54,055 nucleotides of DNA from Aliivibrio sp. (lineage in GTDB: Bacteria; Pseudomonadota; Gammaproteobacteria; Enterobacterales; Vibrionaceae), in NCBI GenBank assembly GCA_024206155.1, contig JAAGZR010000052.1, positions 1 to 54,055 on the forward strand. The letters run 5' to 3'. The stretch's first letter is position 1. Each line of letters opens with the position of its first letter. This document shows, in pieces, positions 27,365-36,464 of this stretch. Under the pieces are notes generated by a model. The model saw only the letters and a program-made list of their open reading frames with translations. It was not told where the DNA came from and searched no databases. Both the position numbers and the translations under genes were made by a program.

Positions 27365-28159
27365 ATGAATAACGTAACGTCTTTATTTTCGTCATTATGG
27401 CAAGATTATATTACTCGTTTATCCCCATCGGCAGGAAGGGTTCATCAGTTATTATCTAATGGCGATGAATTGATTAACGATCACATTGCATTACGTACGT
27501 TTAATTTGCCTAAGGTTGGCTTGCAAACGTTAGCCGCCCCATTTTTAGCAATAGGGTATAAAGCGTGTGAGACGTATGACTTTGAAGCGAAAAAACTCAA
27601 AGCACAGCATTTTGAGCATCCAGATCCTAATGCGCCACTTGTTTTTATTAGTGAGATTTTAGTTGAAGAGCTATCGCTTGATACTCAGAAGATCATTCAT
27701 GCTTTGATTGAACAGGTGCCAGCGCATTATTTTGCGACCAGCGATTTTCTTTCAGCGGGCCGCCCTTGGTCGCTAAGCTTTGAAGAGTACCAAATATTAG
27801 CAAAAGAGAGTGAGTACGCTTCTTGGCTAGCTGCTCATGGTTATGGTGCTAATCACTTTACGGTTTATGTTAATCAGCTTAAAGCGTTTGCTGAAGTAGT
27901 TGATGTAAACCAACACTTACGTGATGCTGGTTTTGCAATGAACGATGTCGGTGGTGAAGTTAAAGGCTCTCCTGAGGTTTACTTAGAACAGTCATCAACC
28001 ATGGCCGATAAAGTGAAAGTGAGCTTTACTGAGGGTGAGTTTGACATCCCTGGTGGGTTTTATGAGTTTGCTAAGCGTTATTCGCTACCCAATGGCAAGA
28101 TATATACAGGATTTGTCGCTGCATCTGCTGATAAAATTTTTGAAAGCACAGACAGTTAA
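27365..28159 (+). CDS. DUF1338 (HglS-like) putative 2-oxoacid dioxygenase in the ast operon
   Basis: A 264-residue protein of the DUF1338 family. The characterised member HglS is an Fe(II)-dependent 2-oxoadipate dioxygenase/decarboxylase giving 2-hydroxyglutarate. Metal and substrate positions appear kept: HIALR gives H40 and, four residues on, R44, the same spacing as HglS H70/R74. A second histidine is H164 in NHFTVY and a candidate glutamate is E208 in VYLEQSS. It is much shorter than HglS (about 450). AAGAGGTG before ATG 27365 decides the start; GTG at 27356 lies within that site. Co-transcribed with astA-astD, so a role around arginine or a 2-oxoacid product is likely; the substrate is unknown. 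Confidence 0.8.
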   Translation: MNNVTSLFSSLWQDYITRLSPSAGRVHQLLSNGDELINDHIALRTFNLPKVGLQTLAAPFLAIGYKACETYDFEAKKLKAQHFEHPDPNAPLVFISEILVEELSLDTQKIIHALIEQVPAHYFATSDFLSAGRPWSLSFEEYQILAKESEYASWLAAHGYGANHFTVYVNQLKAFAEVVDVNQHLRDAGFAMNDVGGEVKGSPEVYLEQSSTMADKVKVSFTEGEFDIPGGFYEFAKRYSLPNGKIYTGFVAASADKIFESTDS

Positions 28160-28176
28160 TTCTAAAATTTAGGCAT

Positions 28177-28207
28177 AAAAAAACGCAGCTCAAGGGCTGC
28201 GTTTTTA
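28177..28207. terminator. Bidirectional terminator between DUF1338 gene and crp
   Basis: AAAAACGCAGC pairs with GCTGCGTTTTT around a 6-base loop, serving both convergent genes. Confidence 0.9.
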
Positions 28208-28229
28208 TTCGTTTAAGATAAGCGTTAAA

Positions 28230-28862
28230 TTAACGAGTACCGTAAACTACGATTGTTTTACCGTGTGCAGAGATCAAGTTTTGCTCTTCAAGCATCTTCA
28301 AGATACGACCAACAGTTTCACGTGAACAACCTACAATTTGACCGATCTCTTGACGAGTGATCTTAATTTGCATGCCATCTGGGTGAGTCATTGCATCTGG
28401 TTGTTTAGCTAGATTCAATAGAGTCTGAGCGATACGGCCAGTAACGTCTAGGAATGCTAAATCACCTACTTTTTGGCTAGTGATTTGTAGACGTGTTGCC
28501 ATTTGAGCTGAAAGACGCATCAGAATGTCAGGGTTTACTTGAATAAGCTGACGGAATTTCTTAAATGAAATTTCAGCAACTTCACAAGGGCTTTTAGCAC
28601 GAACCCATGCTGAACGTTCTTGACCTTCTTCAAATAAGCCAAGTTCACCGATGAAGTCACCTTGGTTAAGGTAAGAAAGGATCATTTCTTTACCTTCTTC
28701 ATCTTTGATTAGTACAGCAACAGAACCTTTTACGATGTAGTAAAGCGTCTCAGCTTTTTCACCAGCGTGGATTAAAGTACTTTTTGAAGGGTACTTATGA
28801 ATGTGACAATGAGATAAGAACCACTCTAATGTTGGGTCTGTCTGAGGTTTACCTAGAACCAT
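28230..28862 (-). CDS. crp: Cyclic AMP receptor protein
   Basis: A 210-residue dimeric cAMP-dependent activator of catabolic genes. The cyclic-nucleotide pocket has [18 protein letters not shown] with the phosphate-contacting Arg-Ser. The C helix follows, and the DNA-binding helix-turn-helix is [20 protein letters not shown]. Length equals E. coli CRP. It is divergent from an OsmC-family gene as in E. coli (crp-yhfA). Confidence 0.97.
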   Translation of the reverse strand: MVLGKPQTDPTLEWFLSHCHIHKYPSKSTLIHAGEKAETLYYIVKGSVAVLIKDEEGKEMILSYLNQGDFIGELGLFEEGQERSAWVRAKSPCEVAEISFKKFRQLIQVNPDILMRLSAQMATRLQITSQKVGDLAFLDVTGRIAQTLLNLAKQPDAMTHPDGMQIKITRQEIGQIVGCSRETVGRILKMLEEQNLISAHGKTIVVYGTR

Positions 28863-29040
28863 ACTTTATACTTCCTCTGCGTTTGCCTAGTAGGCGATGT
28901 CCATTTTAAAATAACTGAGCCAAATATCAGTTTGGCCTATACAATATGGTTATCGGAACAAGGCTGCATGTTCGTTGAGATAATTGATAAAATCATACAT
29001 TGTTTCGCCGTTGATTTCTTGACTTTGATCGTATGAAATG

Positions 29041-29056
29041 TGCGACCAAGGGCACA
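29041..29056. promoter_or_regulatory. Weak second CRP-like site
   Basis: TGCGA-N6-GCACA, one mismatch per half against TGTGA-N6-TCACA, centred 20 bases from the better site at 29061. A candidate for CRP autoregulation. Confidence 0.3.
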
Positions 29057-29060
29057 ATTT

Positions 29061-29076
29061 CGTGAAATGGATCACG
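29061..29076. promoter_or_regulatory. CRP site in the crp/osmC-like intergenic region
   Basis: CGTGA-AATGGA-TCACG is a symmetric match to TGTGA-N6-TCACA with only the outer base of each half changed. It lies 32 bases before the OsmC-family start and about 200 before crp, fitting CRP control of one or both divergent genes. Confidence 0.55.
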
Positions 29077-29107
29077 AGTTTTCTTTTTATGTAGTAAAGA
29101 GGCTTTT

Positions 29108-29509
29108 ATGAACGCTGAAGTTAAATGGATTGAGGGATTTACTTTCCTAGGTCAATCTCAATCAGGCCACTCTGTGGTAATGGATGGAAATGGTGGCGAA
29201 AAAGCCCCAAGCCCAATGGAAATGGTGTTAATAGCCGCTGGTGGATGCAGCTCTGTTGATGTTGTGGATGGACTTAAATCTGCAAATCAAAAAGTAACAG
29301 GCTGTATTGCTAAGTTATCAAGCGCGCGTCGTGAAACTGCGCCAAAGCTGTTTACTCATGTGAATATTCATTTTGAAGTGAGCGGTGATAATCTGGATCC
29401 TGACATTGTTGAGCAAGTTACTGCTGATTCATTACAGAAATATTGTTCAGTATGTTTAATGCTAAGTGAAGGCATTGATATGACACACTCTTGGGAAATC
29501 GTGGCCTAA
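29108..29509 (+). CDS. yhfA: OsmC-family protein (YhfA-like)
   Basis: A 133-residue OsmC/Ohr-fold protein. Two redox cysteines characteristic of the superfamily are present, in AAGGCSSVDVV (C47) and YCSVCLML. The position next to divergent crp matches E. coli yhfA, whose function is not established. Osmotically induced or organic-hydroperoxide-type thiol peroxidase activity is possible from the cysteines but not shown for this subfamily. AAAGAGGC before the ATG is a good ribosome site. Confidence 0.85.
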   Translation: MNAEVKWIEGFTFLGQSQSGHSVVMDGNGGEKAPSPMEMVLIAAGGCSSVDVVDGLKSANQKVTGCIAKLSSARRETAPKLFTHVNIHFEVSGDNLDPDIVEQVTADSLQKYCSVCLMLSEGIDMTHSWEIVA

Positions 29510-29530
29510 AATAATGCGTTTCCTAAAGAG

Positions 29531-29568
29531 AAAGCCTCGCTAATTTTCATTAACGAGGCTTTATTTTA
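29531..29568. terminator. Bidirectional terminator between yhfA-like gene and hslU
   Basis: AAAGCCTCG pairs with CGAGGCTTT, with an additional TAAT/ATTA inner stem, followed by TATTTTATTT. Confidence 0.85.
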
Positions 29569-29588
29569 TTTAGCATAAAGGCTAAAAA

Positions 29589-30923
29589 TTACAGAATGAA
29601 GCGACTTAAATCTTCATCTGCGACTAGCTTGCCTAAACGCGAACTTACGTATTCAGCATCTACAACCAAGCTCTCGCCGTGTTTTTCAGAAGCATCGTAA
29701 GAGATCTCTTCCATTAGGCGTTCCATCACCGTATGTAAGCGACGAGCACCAATATTTTCTGTACTTTCGTTTACTTGGAAAGCGGACTCTGCAATACGAG
29801 TGATGCCATCTTCAGTAAATTCAACGTTTACATTTTCGGTTGCCAATAGAGCTATGTATTGTTCAGTTAATGACGCGTTTGGTTCTGTTAAGATACGTTT
29901 GAAGTCATTTGCTGTTAATGCTTCAAGCTCAACACGGATAGGTAAACGACCTTGCAGCTCAGGGATCAGATCAGACGGCTTTGCCATTTGGAATGCACCC
30001 GATGTGATGAATAACATATGATCGGTTTTTACCATACCGTGCTTAGTACTTACTGTGCTGCCTTCAACTAATGGCAGTAAATCACGTTGCACACCTTCAC
30101 GAGAAACATCGCCTGAATGTGAGTTTGAGCCTTTACATATCTTGTCAATTTCATCGATAAATACGATACCGTGGTTTTCTACGTTAAAGATGGCTTGTTC
30201 TTTTAGTTCTTCAGGATTAACCAGTTTCACGCCTTCTTCTTCTGTTAGTGCTTTAAGGGCATCAATAATTTTCATCTTACGCTTTTTGGTTGTATTACCG
30301 CCTGATAGGTTTTGGAACATACCTTGAAGTTGGTTTGTCATCTCTTCCATGCCAGGAGGAGCCATGATCTCAACACCGACCTGAGGTGCTGCAACATCCA
30401 CTTCAATTTCTTTGTCGTCTAGTTTGCCTTCACGCAGTTTTTTGCGGAAAGATTGACGAGTACCAGAATCATTATCGCCTTCTTCGTTTTTCCCCCACGC
30501 ATCACGTGCTGGTGGAAGTAAAATATCAAGAATACGATCTTCAGCTTGCTCTTCTGCGCGGAATTTTACTTTTTCTACTGCTTGCTGATGTGTCATTTTG
30601 ATAGCAACATCGGTTAAATCACGAATGATACTCTCAACTTCTTTACCAACGTAACCTACTTCGGTGAACTTAGTCGCTTCAACTTTAATGAAAGGCGCAT
30701 TTGCTAACTTCGCTAAACGACGTGCAATTTCTGTTTTACCTACACCTGTAGGACCAATCATTAGGATGTTTTTAGGCGTAACTTCGGCACGTAAATTTGG
30801 TTCCAATTGCATACGACGCCAGCGGTTACGAAGTGCAATCGCGACTGAACGTTTTGCTTTATCTTGACCAATAATATGGCTATCTAGTTCGTGTACAATT
30901 TCACGAGGAGTCATTTCAGACAT
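29589..30923 (-). CDS. hslU: ATPase subunit of HslVU protease
   Basis: A 444-residue AAA+ unfoldase that feeds substrates to HslV. It has Walker [10 protein letters not shown] near 57, the intermediate (I) domain at about 110-240, Walker [12 protein letters not shown], and the C-terminal tail DEDLSRFIL that inserts into HslV. It lies 18 bases after hslV on the minus strand and is in the same heat-shock operon. Confidence 0.97.
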   Translation of the reverse strand: MSEMTPREIVHELDSHIIGQDKAKRSVAIALRNRWRRMQLEPNLRAEVTPKNILMIGPTGVGKTEIARRLAKLANAPFIKVEATKFTEVGYVGKEVESIIRDLTDVAIKMTHQQAVEKVKFRAEEQAEDRILDILLPPARDAWGKNEEGDNDSGTRQSFRKKLREGKLDDKEIEVDVAAPQVGVEIMAPPGMEEMTNQLQGMFQNLSGGNTTKKRKMKIIDALKALTEEEGVKLVNPEELKEQAIFNVENHGIVFIDEIDKICKGSNSHSGDVSREGVQRDLLPLVEGSTVSTKHGMVKTDHMLFITSGAFQMAKPSDLIPELQGRLPIRVELEALTANDFKRILTEPNASLTEQYIALLATENVNVEFTEDGITRIAESAFQVNESTENIGARRLHTVMERLMEEISYDASEKHGESLVVDAEYVSSRLGKLVADEDLSRFIL

Positions 30924-30941
30924 GGGGATTCCTTATTTTGG

Positions 30942-31466
30942 TTAAGCGTTCAGTTCTTCAACGGTATGATTGTGATTGGTGTATACGTCGATATCGCCAG
31001 CAATAGTTAATGCTTTTGTAGCAATTTCGCGAGCATCTAAATCGGTATTTTCTAGTAATGCTGTCGCTGCAGATCGAGCAAAATAGCCACCAGAACCGAT
31101 AGTCAGTAAATCATTGTCCGCGTTGATTAAATCGCCTGTACCGCTGATGATAAGAGAAGTGGTTTTGTCTGCCACAATTAACATGGCTTCAAGGCGACGC
31201 AATGCACGGTCACTACGCCACTCTTTGGCTAACTCAACCGCCGCTTTGGTTAAGTTACCTTGGTGCATTTCTAATTTTCGTTCACACAGGTCGAACAGAA
31301 TAAAGGCATCTGCTGTGCTACCAGCAAAACCAACAAGAACAGAATCATTGTATAGACGACGTACTTTTTTTACGTTGCCTTTTGCGATCATATCACCTTG
31401 AGATGCTTGGCCATCGCCAGCAACCACGACTTTGCCTTCACGGCGTACAGAAACAATTGTAGTCAC
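30942..31466 (-). CDS. hslV: Protease subunit of HslVU (proteasome-like)
   Basis: A 174-residue N-terminal-nucleophile peptidase forming a dodecamer. Removal of Met exposes the catalytic threonine in M-TTIVSVRR, and GDGQAS and the lysine of GNVKKVRRL complete the active site. A sigma32-type promoter (31536-31564) lies 70-98 bases upstream. Confidence 0.97.
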   Translation of the reverse strand: MTTIVSVRREGKVVVAGDGQASQGDMIAKGNVKKVRRLYNDSVLVGFAGSTADAFILFDLCERKLEMHQGNLTKAAVELAKEWRSDRALRRLEAMLIVADKTTSLIISGTGDLINADNDLLTIGSGGYFARSAATALLENTDLDAREIATKALTIAGDIDVYTNHNHTVEELNA

Positions 31467-31535
31467 GAGTAAAACCTCTTATTCGACGACGTCACTAATT
31501 AAAGCATGACATCATCTTCATGATTATTACTATTG

Positions 31536-31564
31536 TAATGGGGGGAAGAAGTAGGGTTTTCAAG
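31536..31564 (-). promoter_or_regulatory. Heat-shock (sigma32) promoter of hslVU
   Basis: On the minus strand, CTTGAAA (31564-31558), a 14-base spacer and CCCCATTA (31543-31536) match the RpoH consensus CTTGAAA-N11-15-CCCCATNT almost perfectly. Confidence 0.85.
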
Positions 31565-31576
31565 CTGCATAGATAG

Positions 31577-31605
31577 AAAAAGGAGCACTCAATGCGCTCC
31601 TTTTT
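31577..31605 (-). terminator. Terminator after ftsN
   Basis: AAAAAGGAGC pairs with GCTCCTTTTT around a 9-base loop. It lies between the ftsN stop and the hslVU promoter, insulating the two minus-strand units. Confidence 0.85.
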
Positions 31606-31656
31606 AAATGTGTGATGCTATTAGCGATTTTAGTCGCTGCTCTTATTGGTTGGTGA

Positions 31657-32232
31657 TTACTGATCTTTCCAGATAGCGCAAGGTTCGATTTTAGCTCGTT
31701 GTAATTTATGGCGATCTTTTTCTGCATCACGTTTAAATTTATATGGTCCAAGAACTACTTTATACCAACTACTGCCTTCAGCATGACGAACGGTAGATGT
31801 TATGCCTTGGAAAGCGATATTCATCTTACGCTCTTCAGCTTGTGAGCGTGATTTATAAGCGCCGCATTGCATGATGTAAGGAACTTCAGATACTTTTAGC
31901 TCTTTTTGTTCAACTTCAATTTCTTTATTTGGAAGTTCATCCATATAACTCCATTGCTCTTCTGGCAATGGTGGGATTTCTTTATTCGAACTTGTTTTCT
32001 TTGGTTTAGCTGGAGCGACTTCCGTTATGGTTTCTTTTTTCTTTGGAGCTGGAGAGTCATTTAAAAAGTAAAGAGCATAGCCAAATACCGCTACCAATAG
32101 GCCTGCAACGGCAACTGCTTTCCAAGGCGTAGAACCAGATGATGTAGGCTGCTTAGCGCCTTTTTTCTTGGCTGTTTTTTTTGCCGGTTTCTTGGGGGTA
32201 CGCCCACGTTTTACGTAATCTTTATTAGCCAC
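31657..32232 (-). CDS. ftsN: Cell division protein FtsN
   Basis: A 191-residue bitopic divisome protein that triggers septal wall synthesis. It has a very basic cytoplasmic N terminus (KRGRTPKKPAKKTAKKK), a membrane helix at about 38-56, a periplasmic linker with short helices (EEQWSYMDELP), and a C-terminal SPOR domain (about 115-190, PYIMQCGAYKSRSQAEERK). It is shorter than E. coli FtsN (319), mainly by a shorter linker. Upstream of hslVU, as in E. coli (cytR-ftsN-hslVU). Confidence 0.92.
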   Translation of the reverse strand: MANKDYVKRGRTPKKPAKKTAKKKGAKQPTSSGSTPWKAVAVAGLLVAVFGYALYFLNDSPAPKKKETITEVAPAKPKKTSSNKEIPPLPEEQWSYMDELPNKEIEVEQKELKVSEVPYIMQCGAYKSRSQAEERKMNIAFQGITSTVRHAEGSSWYKVVLGPYKFKRDAEKDRHKLQRAKIEPCAIWKDQ

Positions 32233-32407
32233 AGTGCGTTACTTTATACAGAATTCAAAGAAGATTCTTTATGGTAATCAGTTGTCGCTACTCATACCAG
32301 TATTTGTGTGAAAAAGTAGGCAAAAAGTCACTAATTGGACAAAAATATGACTCAACTAATGACTTCGCTTTGTGAATTCTTCTTGTTGATGCTTAGGGTT
32401 CTTATGA

Positions 32408-33415
32408 TTAATGGTTTTTTGGTGGTGCGGTGCTTTCTCTTATTACTAATGATGACTCTAATAATCGGGAGCCTGAACGAACATCATGACCTTTGAGTAG
32501 ATCTAGAAGCATAAGCATAGATTGACGTCCAATCTCATAGCGAGGCTGTGAAATGGTGGTTAATGACGGTTCGCAGTACTGGGAAAATTCAATGTCATCA
32601 AATCCCATAATAGAGATGTCTTGAGGTACACGAAAACCCATTTGTTTTGCTTTTTGAATTGCACCAATGGCCATTATGTCGTTGTGACAAAATACAGCGC
32701 TTGGTGGTGAAGAGAGAGAAAGCAGTTGGCTAATTGCCTTCGCGCCTGCTTCAAAAGAGAAATCACCATAATAAATGTAAGCGCTGTTCATTGTGATACC
32801 TGCTCGGCGCAATGCTTGTTGGTATCCTTGGTGTCTGAATTGACATAGGGCAGAGTCTTCAGGGCCAGATAACTCGGCAATACGTTTATGGCCTAGTTTA
32901 GTTAAGTAATTCACGGCTTCAAATGCAGCGGTTAAATTATCAATATGAACGGTTGGTAATTCTAATTCAGGCGAGTATTCACAAGCCATAACAAGAGGGG
33001 GTAAGTTTTTTTGTTCTTGGCGACTGGCGTTGAAAGGAAGATCTGAGCCCAGAAGAACCATGCCATCAACCTGCTTGGTATAGACAAGATTTACAAAAGA
33101 ATGCTCTCGCTTTTTTTGCTGGCTACTGTCGCCAACCAAAACGACATATCCATTCTCGACAGCGGTATCTTCAATGCCTCGTAGAATATCACTAAAGTAT
33201 GGGTCGCAAATATTAGGCACAATGGTCACTATTGTTTTAGATTCATTACGACGCAAAGTACGGGTGAGCGTCGTTGGAGAGTACCCTGTTTCAATGATGG
33301 CATTCTCTACGCGTTTGCGAGTGGTTAACGATACTTTTTCTGGTGTCATTAGTGCTCGTGATACCGTAGCTGTTGATACCCCTGCCGATAGAGCAACGTC
33401 CTTCATTGTCGCCAT
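32408..33415 (-). CDS. cytR: LacI-family repressor CytR
   Basis: A 335-residue repressor of nucleoside uptake and catabolism genes that acts with CRP; cytidine is the inducer in E. coli. The N-terminal helix-turn-helix is MKDVALSAGVSTATVSRAL and the hinge and periplasmic-binding-like core follow. A TTG at 33430 extends the frame, but ATG 33415 has GGAGAG at good spacing. In E. coli it also precedes ftsN. In vibrios CytR also influences competence and biofilm, from established work in V. cholerae. Confidence 0.92.
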   Translation of the reverse strand: MATMKDVALSAGVSTATVSRALMTPEKVSLTTRKRVENAIIETGYSPTTLTRTLRRNESKTIVTIVPNICDPYFSDILRGIEDTAVENGYVVLVGDSSQQKKREHSFVNLVYTKQVDGMVLLGSDLPFNASRQEQKNLPPLVMACEYSPELELPTVHIDNLTAAFEAVNYLTKLGHKRIAELSGPEDSALCQFRHQGYQQALRRAGITMNSAYIYYGDFSFEAGAKAISQLLSLSSPPSAVFCHNDIMAIGAIQKAKQMGFRVPQDISIMGFDDIEFSQYCEPSLTTISQPRYEIGRQSMLMLLDLLKGHDVRSGSRLLESSLVIRESTAPPKNH

Positions 33416-33537
33416 AATAATTCTCTCCAACTAAAATCTAATGCTAAGTAAACAACTGCTCTGTTTATTTTAGAAGATATTTTATGTGTAAAATAAAGAA
33501 TTAAATATGGGCGGTCTAACAAAAATTACATCTACGT

Positions 33538-33553
33538 TGTGATTTGACTCACA
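33538..33553. promoter_or_regulatory. CRP site upstream of cytR
   Basis: TGTGA-TTTGAC-TCACA is an exact match to the CRP core. It lies 123-138 bases before the cytR ATG, so CRP likely controls cytR transcription. Confidence 0.75.
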
Positions 33554-33608
33554 TGGGGCTTATTATCTTCCTCCTTAGTTAGAAATAAATAGAATTAAAA
33601 TCCTTACA

Positions 33609-35810
33609 CTAACTAAGGTCTTGAGGCTCTATATCAAGCGTCCAGCGAACTTTTTTCGCTAATGGGAGCAGTTCAATCGCTGTCTTAGCTCCTCGTAACA
33701 TACACTGCATTACGGTTCTGTTTGGTGCTTGAAAAAGCAGTTGCCAACGATATTTACCTGCTCGTTTTGCTAATGGTGCAGGGATAGGCCCTAATACCGG
33801 CGTAGCATCATGAAATTGTGGATGGCTCTCTAGTATATCGCGCACTTGTCGTAAAAATTGCTCTACGTTATCACTATTATTGGCTTCTGCTCTAAATAGA
33901 GATAAATGAGTATAAGGAGGAAGTTGAGCAAATTTACGCTCTTGTAAAGCATACTCGGCAAAGTGCCCGTAGCCTTGATGTAATAAGCTTTGTAGTAATG
34001 AATGTTCTGGATGGTGGGTTTGTAAAATTACTTCACCTGGTTTACTCGCTCGGCCAGCGCGACCAGCTACTTGAATAAAGAGCTGAGCTAAACGTTCAGG
34101 GGCTCGAAAGTCACTGCTAAATAATGAGCTGTCTACATCAATTAAGCCGACTAAGGTGACATTAGGGAAGTGGTGGCCTTTGGCTAGCATTTGAGTGCCA
34201 ATTAAAATTTGGTATTCGTTATTTTTAATGGCGTCTAAGTAATTCTCTAAGCTGCCTTTTTTACGGGTGCTGTCTCGGTCAATACGAACGGTTTTATACT
34301 CAGGAAATAAATTCATGAGTTGTGTTTCAAGTTGTTCTGTTCCAACGCCAACAGAGATCAATTGAGTCGAGCCACAGCCCTGACATTGATGAATAATAGG
34401 TTGTTGTGAACCACAATGATGACAACGAATTTCATTGCTGTGTTGATGGAAAGTGTAATAGGCATCGCAACGTTTACATTCTGCCATCCAACCGCATTCG
34501 TGACACATTAGTGCAGGAGAAAACCCTCGGCGGTTTAAAAATAACATGACCTGATTGCCCTCAGATAAGTGTTTTCTCATTTGAGCAATTAAAGGGGCAG
34601 ATAAACCACTATTTAAATACAGACCTTTTACGTCTAATACGCCATGGCGAGCTGGAATTGCTGTACCTGCACGCTTGGTTAATGTTAGGTGGTGGTATTT
34701 ACCGACTTTCGCATTGTGCAGCGTTTCGAGTGCTGGGGTTGCTGAACCTAAAATAATCGGGATGTTATCTAAGTTGGCACGCATCACTGCAAGATCGCGA
34801 GCGTGATATCTCATGCTATCTTGTTGTTTATAAGAAGCATCATGTTCTTCATCGACAATGATTATCCCAAGATCATGAAAAGGCGTAAATAGAGCCGAAC
34901 GAGTGCCTATGATTATGCCAGCGTGATTGTCTCGTGCGGCTAGCCATGAATTTAAACGCTCAGTATCGTTTAAGCCAGAGTGAATGACATCGACAGGAAC
35001 ATTGAAGCGACGTTTAAAGCGATTAATAGTTTGTGGTGTTAAGCCAATTTCAGGAACTAAAACCAGAGCTTGGCGGCCTGCTTTTAGAATGGGCTCTAAT
35101 AATTGTAAATACACTTCTGTTTTACCAGAACCTGTCACACCATCCAGTAGATAACAGCCGAACTCAGGGTTTGCATTGACGGTTGCAATCGCAATAGCTT
35201 GTTCTTCATTGAGTTGTGGTTTCTCTTGAGTTACCTCAACACTGCGTTGCCAATAGGTTGGTTTTGGCGCAAGTGAGATTTCTTCAATCCAACCTTTGTC
35301 TACAACTGCTTTTAATGTTGCCGCGGTGATCTCTTCTTCTAGCATTTGTTCATGGCTGCATGACTGATGACGGACTAAGTTCAGCGCTTTAGCTTGTTTT
35401 GGTGCTCGAGTCAGTTTATTAAGATCTTGGTTTTTTCCCAATTCGGTAATTTGCCATGCTTTTAATGCTGCAAAACTTGCTTCTCGGCCTTTGCGTAACC
35501 AAGCAGGCATTGCGTTAGCGAGAGTCTCACCTAGGGGGTATTGATAATAAGTACTACCCCAGTTAAGCAATTTGTAGAGATGAGGAGGCCATAGCGATGC
35601 ATTATCAATCACCGCATCAATCCCTTTGAGCTTTTCTCGTGAGAATTCTGATTCATTGCTTAGATTAACCACAACACCAATTAAACGCTGACGTCCAAAA
35701 GGCACTTTTACACGACCACCAATAGCAGGTGTTTGACCCGGTTTGATTAAATAATCAAAGATGCGATCAAGAGGAACGGGAAGTGCAATGTGGGCAATTG
35801 AATACGACAT
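33609..35810 (-). CDS. priA: Primosomal protein N' (replication restart helicase)
   Basis: A 733-residue superfamily 2 helicase that reloads replication at stalled forks. It has an N-terminal DNA-binding domain (SYSIAHIALPVPLDRIFDYL), Walker A GVTGSGKTE, the DEEH box IIIVDEEHDASY, and a zinc region of eight cysteines in four pairs (CHECGW, CKRC, CHHCG, CQGCGS) at about 440-485. ATG 35819 is in frame three codons upstream; neither start has a clear ribosome site. The shorter start aligns better with E. coli PriA and was chosen with low certainty. Confidence 0.94.
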   Translation of the reverse strand: MSYSIAHIALPVPLDRIFDYLIKPGQTPAIGGRVKVPFGRQRLIGVVVNLSNESEFSREKLKGIDAVIDNASLWPPHLYKLLNWGSTYYQYPLGETLANAMPAWLRKGREASFAALKAWQITELGKNQDLNKLTRAPKQAKALNLVRHQSCSHEQMLEEEITAATLKAVVDKGWIEEISLAPKPTYWQRSVEVTQEKPQLNEEQAIAIATVNANPEFGCYLLDGVTGSGKTEVYLQLLEPILKAGRQALVLVPEIGLTPQTINRFKRRFNVPVDVIHSGLNDTERLNSWLAARDNHAGIIIGTRSALFTPFHDLGIIIVDEEHDASYKQQDSMRYHARDLAVMRANLDNIPIILGSATPALETLHNAKVGKYHHLTLTKRAGTAIPARHGVLDVKGLYLNSGLSAPLIAQMRKHLSEGNQVMLFLNRRGFSPALMCHECGWMAECKRCDAYYTFHQHSNEIRCHHCGSQQPIIHQCQGCGSTQLISVGVGTEQLETQLMNLFPEYKTVRIDRDSTRKKGSLENYLDAIKNNEYQILIGTQMLAKGHHFPNVTLVGLIDVDSSLFSSDFRAPERLAQLFIQVAGRAGRASKPGEVILQTHHPEHSLLQSLLHQGYGHFAEYALQERKFAQLPPYTHLSLFRAEANNSDNVEQFLRQVRDILESHPQFHDATPVLGPIPAPLAKRAGKYRWQLLFQAPNRTVMQCMLRGAKTAIELLPLAKKVRWTLDIEPQDLS

Positions 35811-35995
35811 GGCTAACATTAATTAAGAGATCAGAATGAGAATAGTCTACCCTTAGATAAAAATATCGCAAACTAGTAAAAAAACGGCGAAAAAAGTAAC
35901 AGATTAGTTGATTGATCGCTCCAGATTCATTACTATACGCGACCTTAAGTAAGTGTAATCTAATTATGCTTATTATTTTTGTTAAACTACGTGTG

Positions 35996-36025
35996 GTGTC
36001 CGGCATTAGAATCGGATGGCGACAC
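35996..36025 (+). promoter_or_regulatory. Candidate L31 autoregulatory leader before rpmE
   Basis: In the 5' leader, GTGTC (35996-36000) pairs with GACAC (36021-36025), with further CCGG/GGCC-type complementarity flanking and inside, just 25 bases ahead of the rpmE ATG. Gammaproteobacterial rpmE genes are known to have an L31-binding leader element; this position and shape fit. Fold and consensus were not computed. Confidence 0.45.
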
Positions 36026-36049
36026 GGCCTAAATTATTGAGGTTTTCCC

Positions 36050-36268
36050 ATGAAAGCAGGTATCCATCCTGAGTACAAAGCTGTTAAAGCTACTTGTTCT
36101 TGCGGCAACGAGTTCGAATTCAACTCTGCACTAGGCAAAGACACAATCCACCTAGACGTATGTGGCGAATGTCACCCGTTCTACACTGGTAAGCAACGTA
36201 TCGTTGATACTGGCGGCCGTGTTGATCGCTTCAACAAACGTTTCGGTGCAATTGGTTCTAAGAAATAA
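36050..36268 (+). CDS. rpmE: Ribosomal protein L31, zinc-binding form
   Basis: A 72-residue large-subunit protein bridging the subunits. The zinc ligands C16, C18, C38 and C41 (CSCG and [12 protein letters not shown]) are intact, so this is the C+ form rather than the Zur-controlled zinc-free YkgM paralogue. It is divergent from priA, as in many gammaproteobacteria. Confidence 0.97.
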   Translation: MKAGIHPEYKAVKATCSCGNEFEFNSALGKDTIHLDVCGECHPFYTGKQRIVDTGGRVDRFNKRFGAIGSKK

Positions 36269-36287
36269 TTACCAGTTTCCGATAAAA

Positions 36288-36314
36288 GAGGAGCCCAATA
36301 GGGCTCCTTTTTTT
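36288..36314 (+). terminator. Terminator after rpmE
   Basis: GGAGCCC pairs with GGGCTCC around a 4-base loop, followed by seven T. Confidence 0.9.
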
Positions 36315-36412
36315 ATGCCTGTAAAACAAGAGTTTGATCATGTGCGTCATTCTGTTTGGTACGATGTGTAAGCCCAGACTATGAAGTTTGAACTAGATCT
36401 ACTATTATACAA

Positions 36413-36442
36413 TTTACTGTTTTGAAACAATTCTCTTATAAT
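36413..36442 (+). promoter_or_regulatory. Candidate sigma70 promoter for malic enzyme
   Basis: TTTACT (36413) and a perfect TATAAT (36437-36442) are separated by 18 bases and lie 22 bases before the ATG at 36465. The short leader is plausible but unproven. Confidence 0.4.
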
Positions 36443-36464
36443 TATTAGCATTCAGGAAATCACC

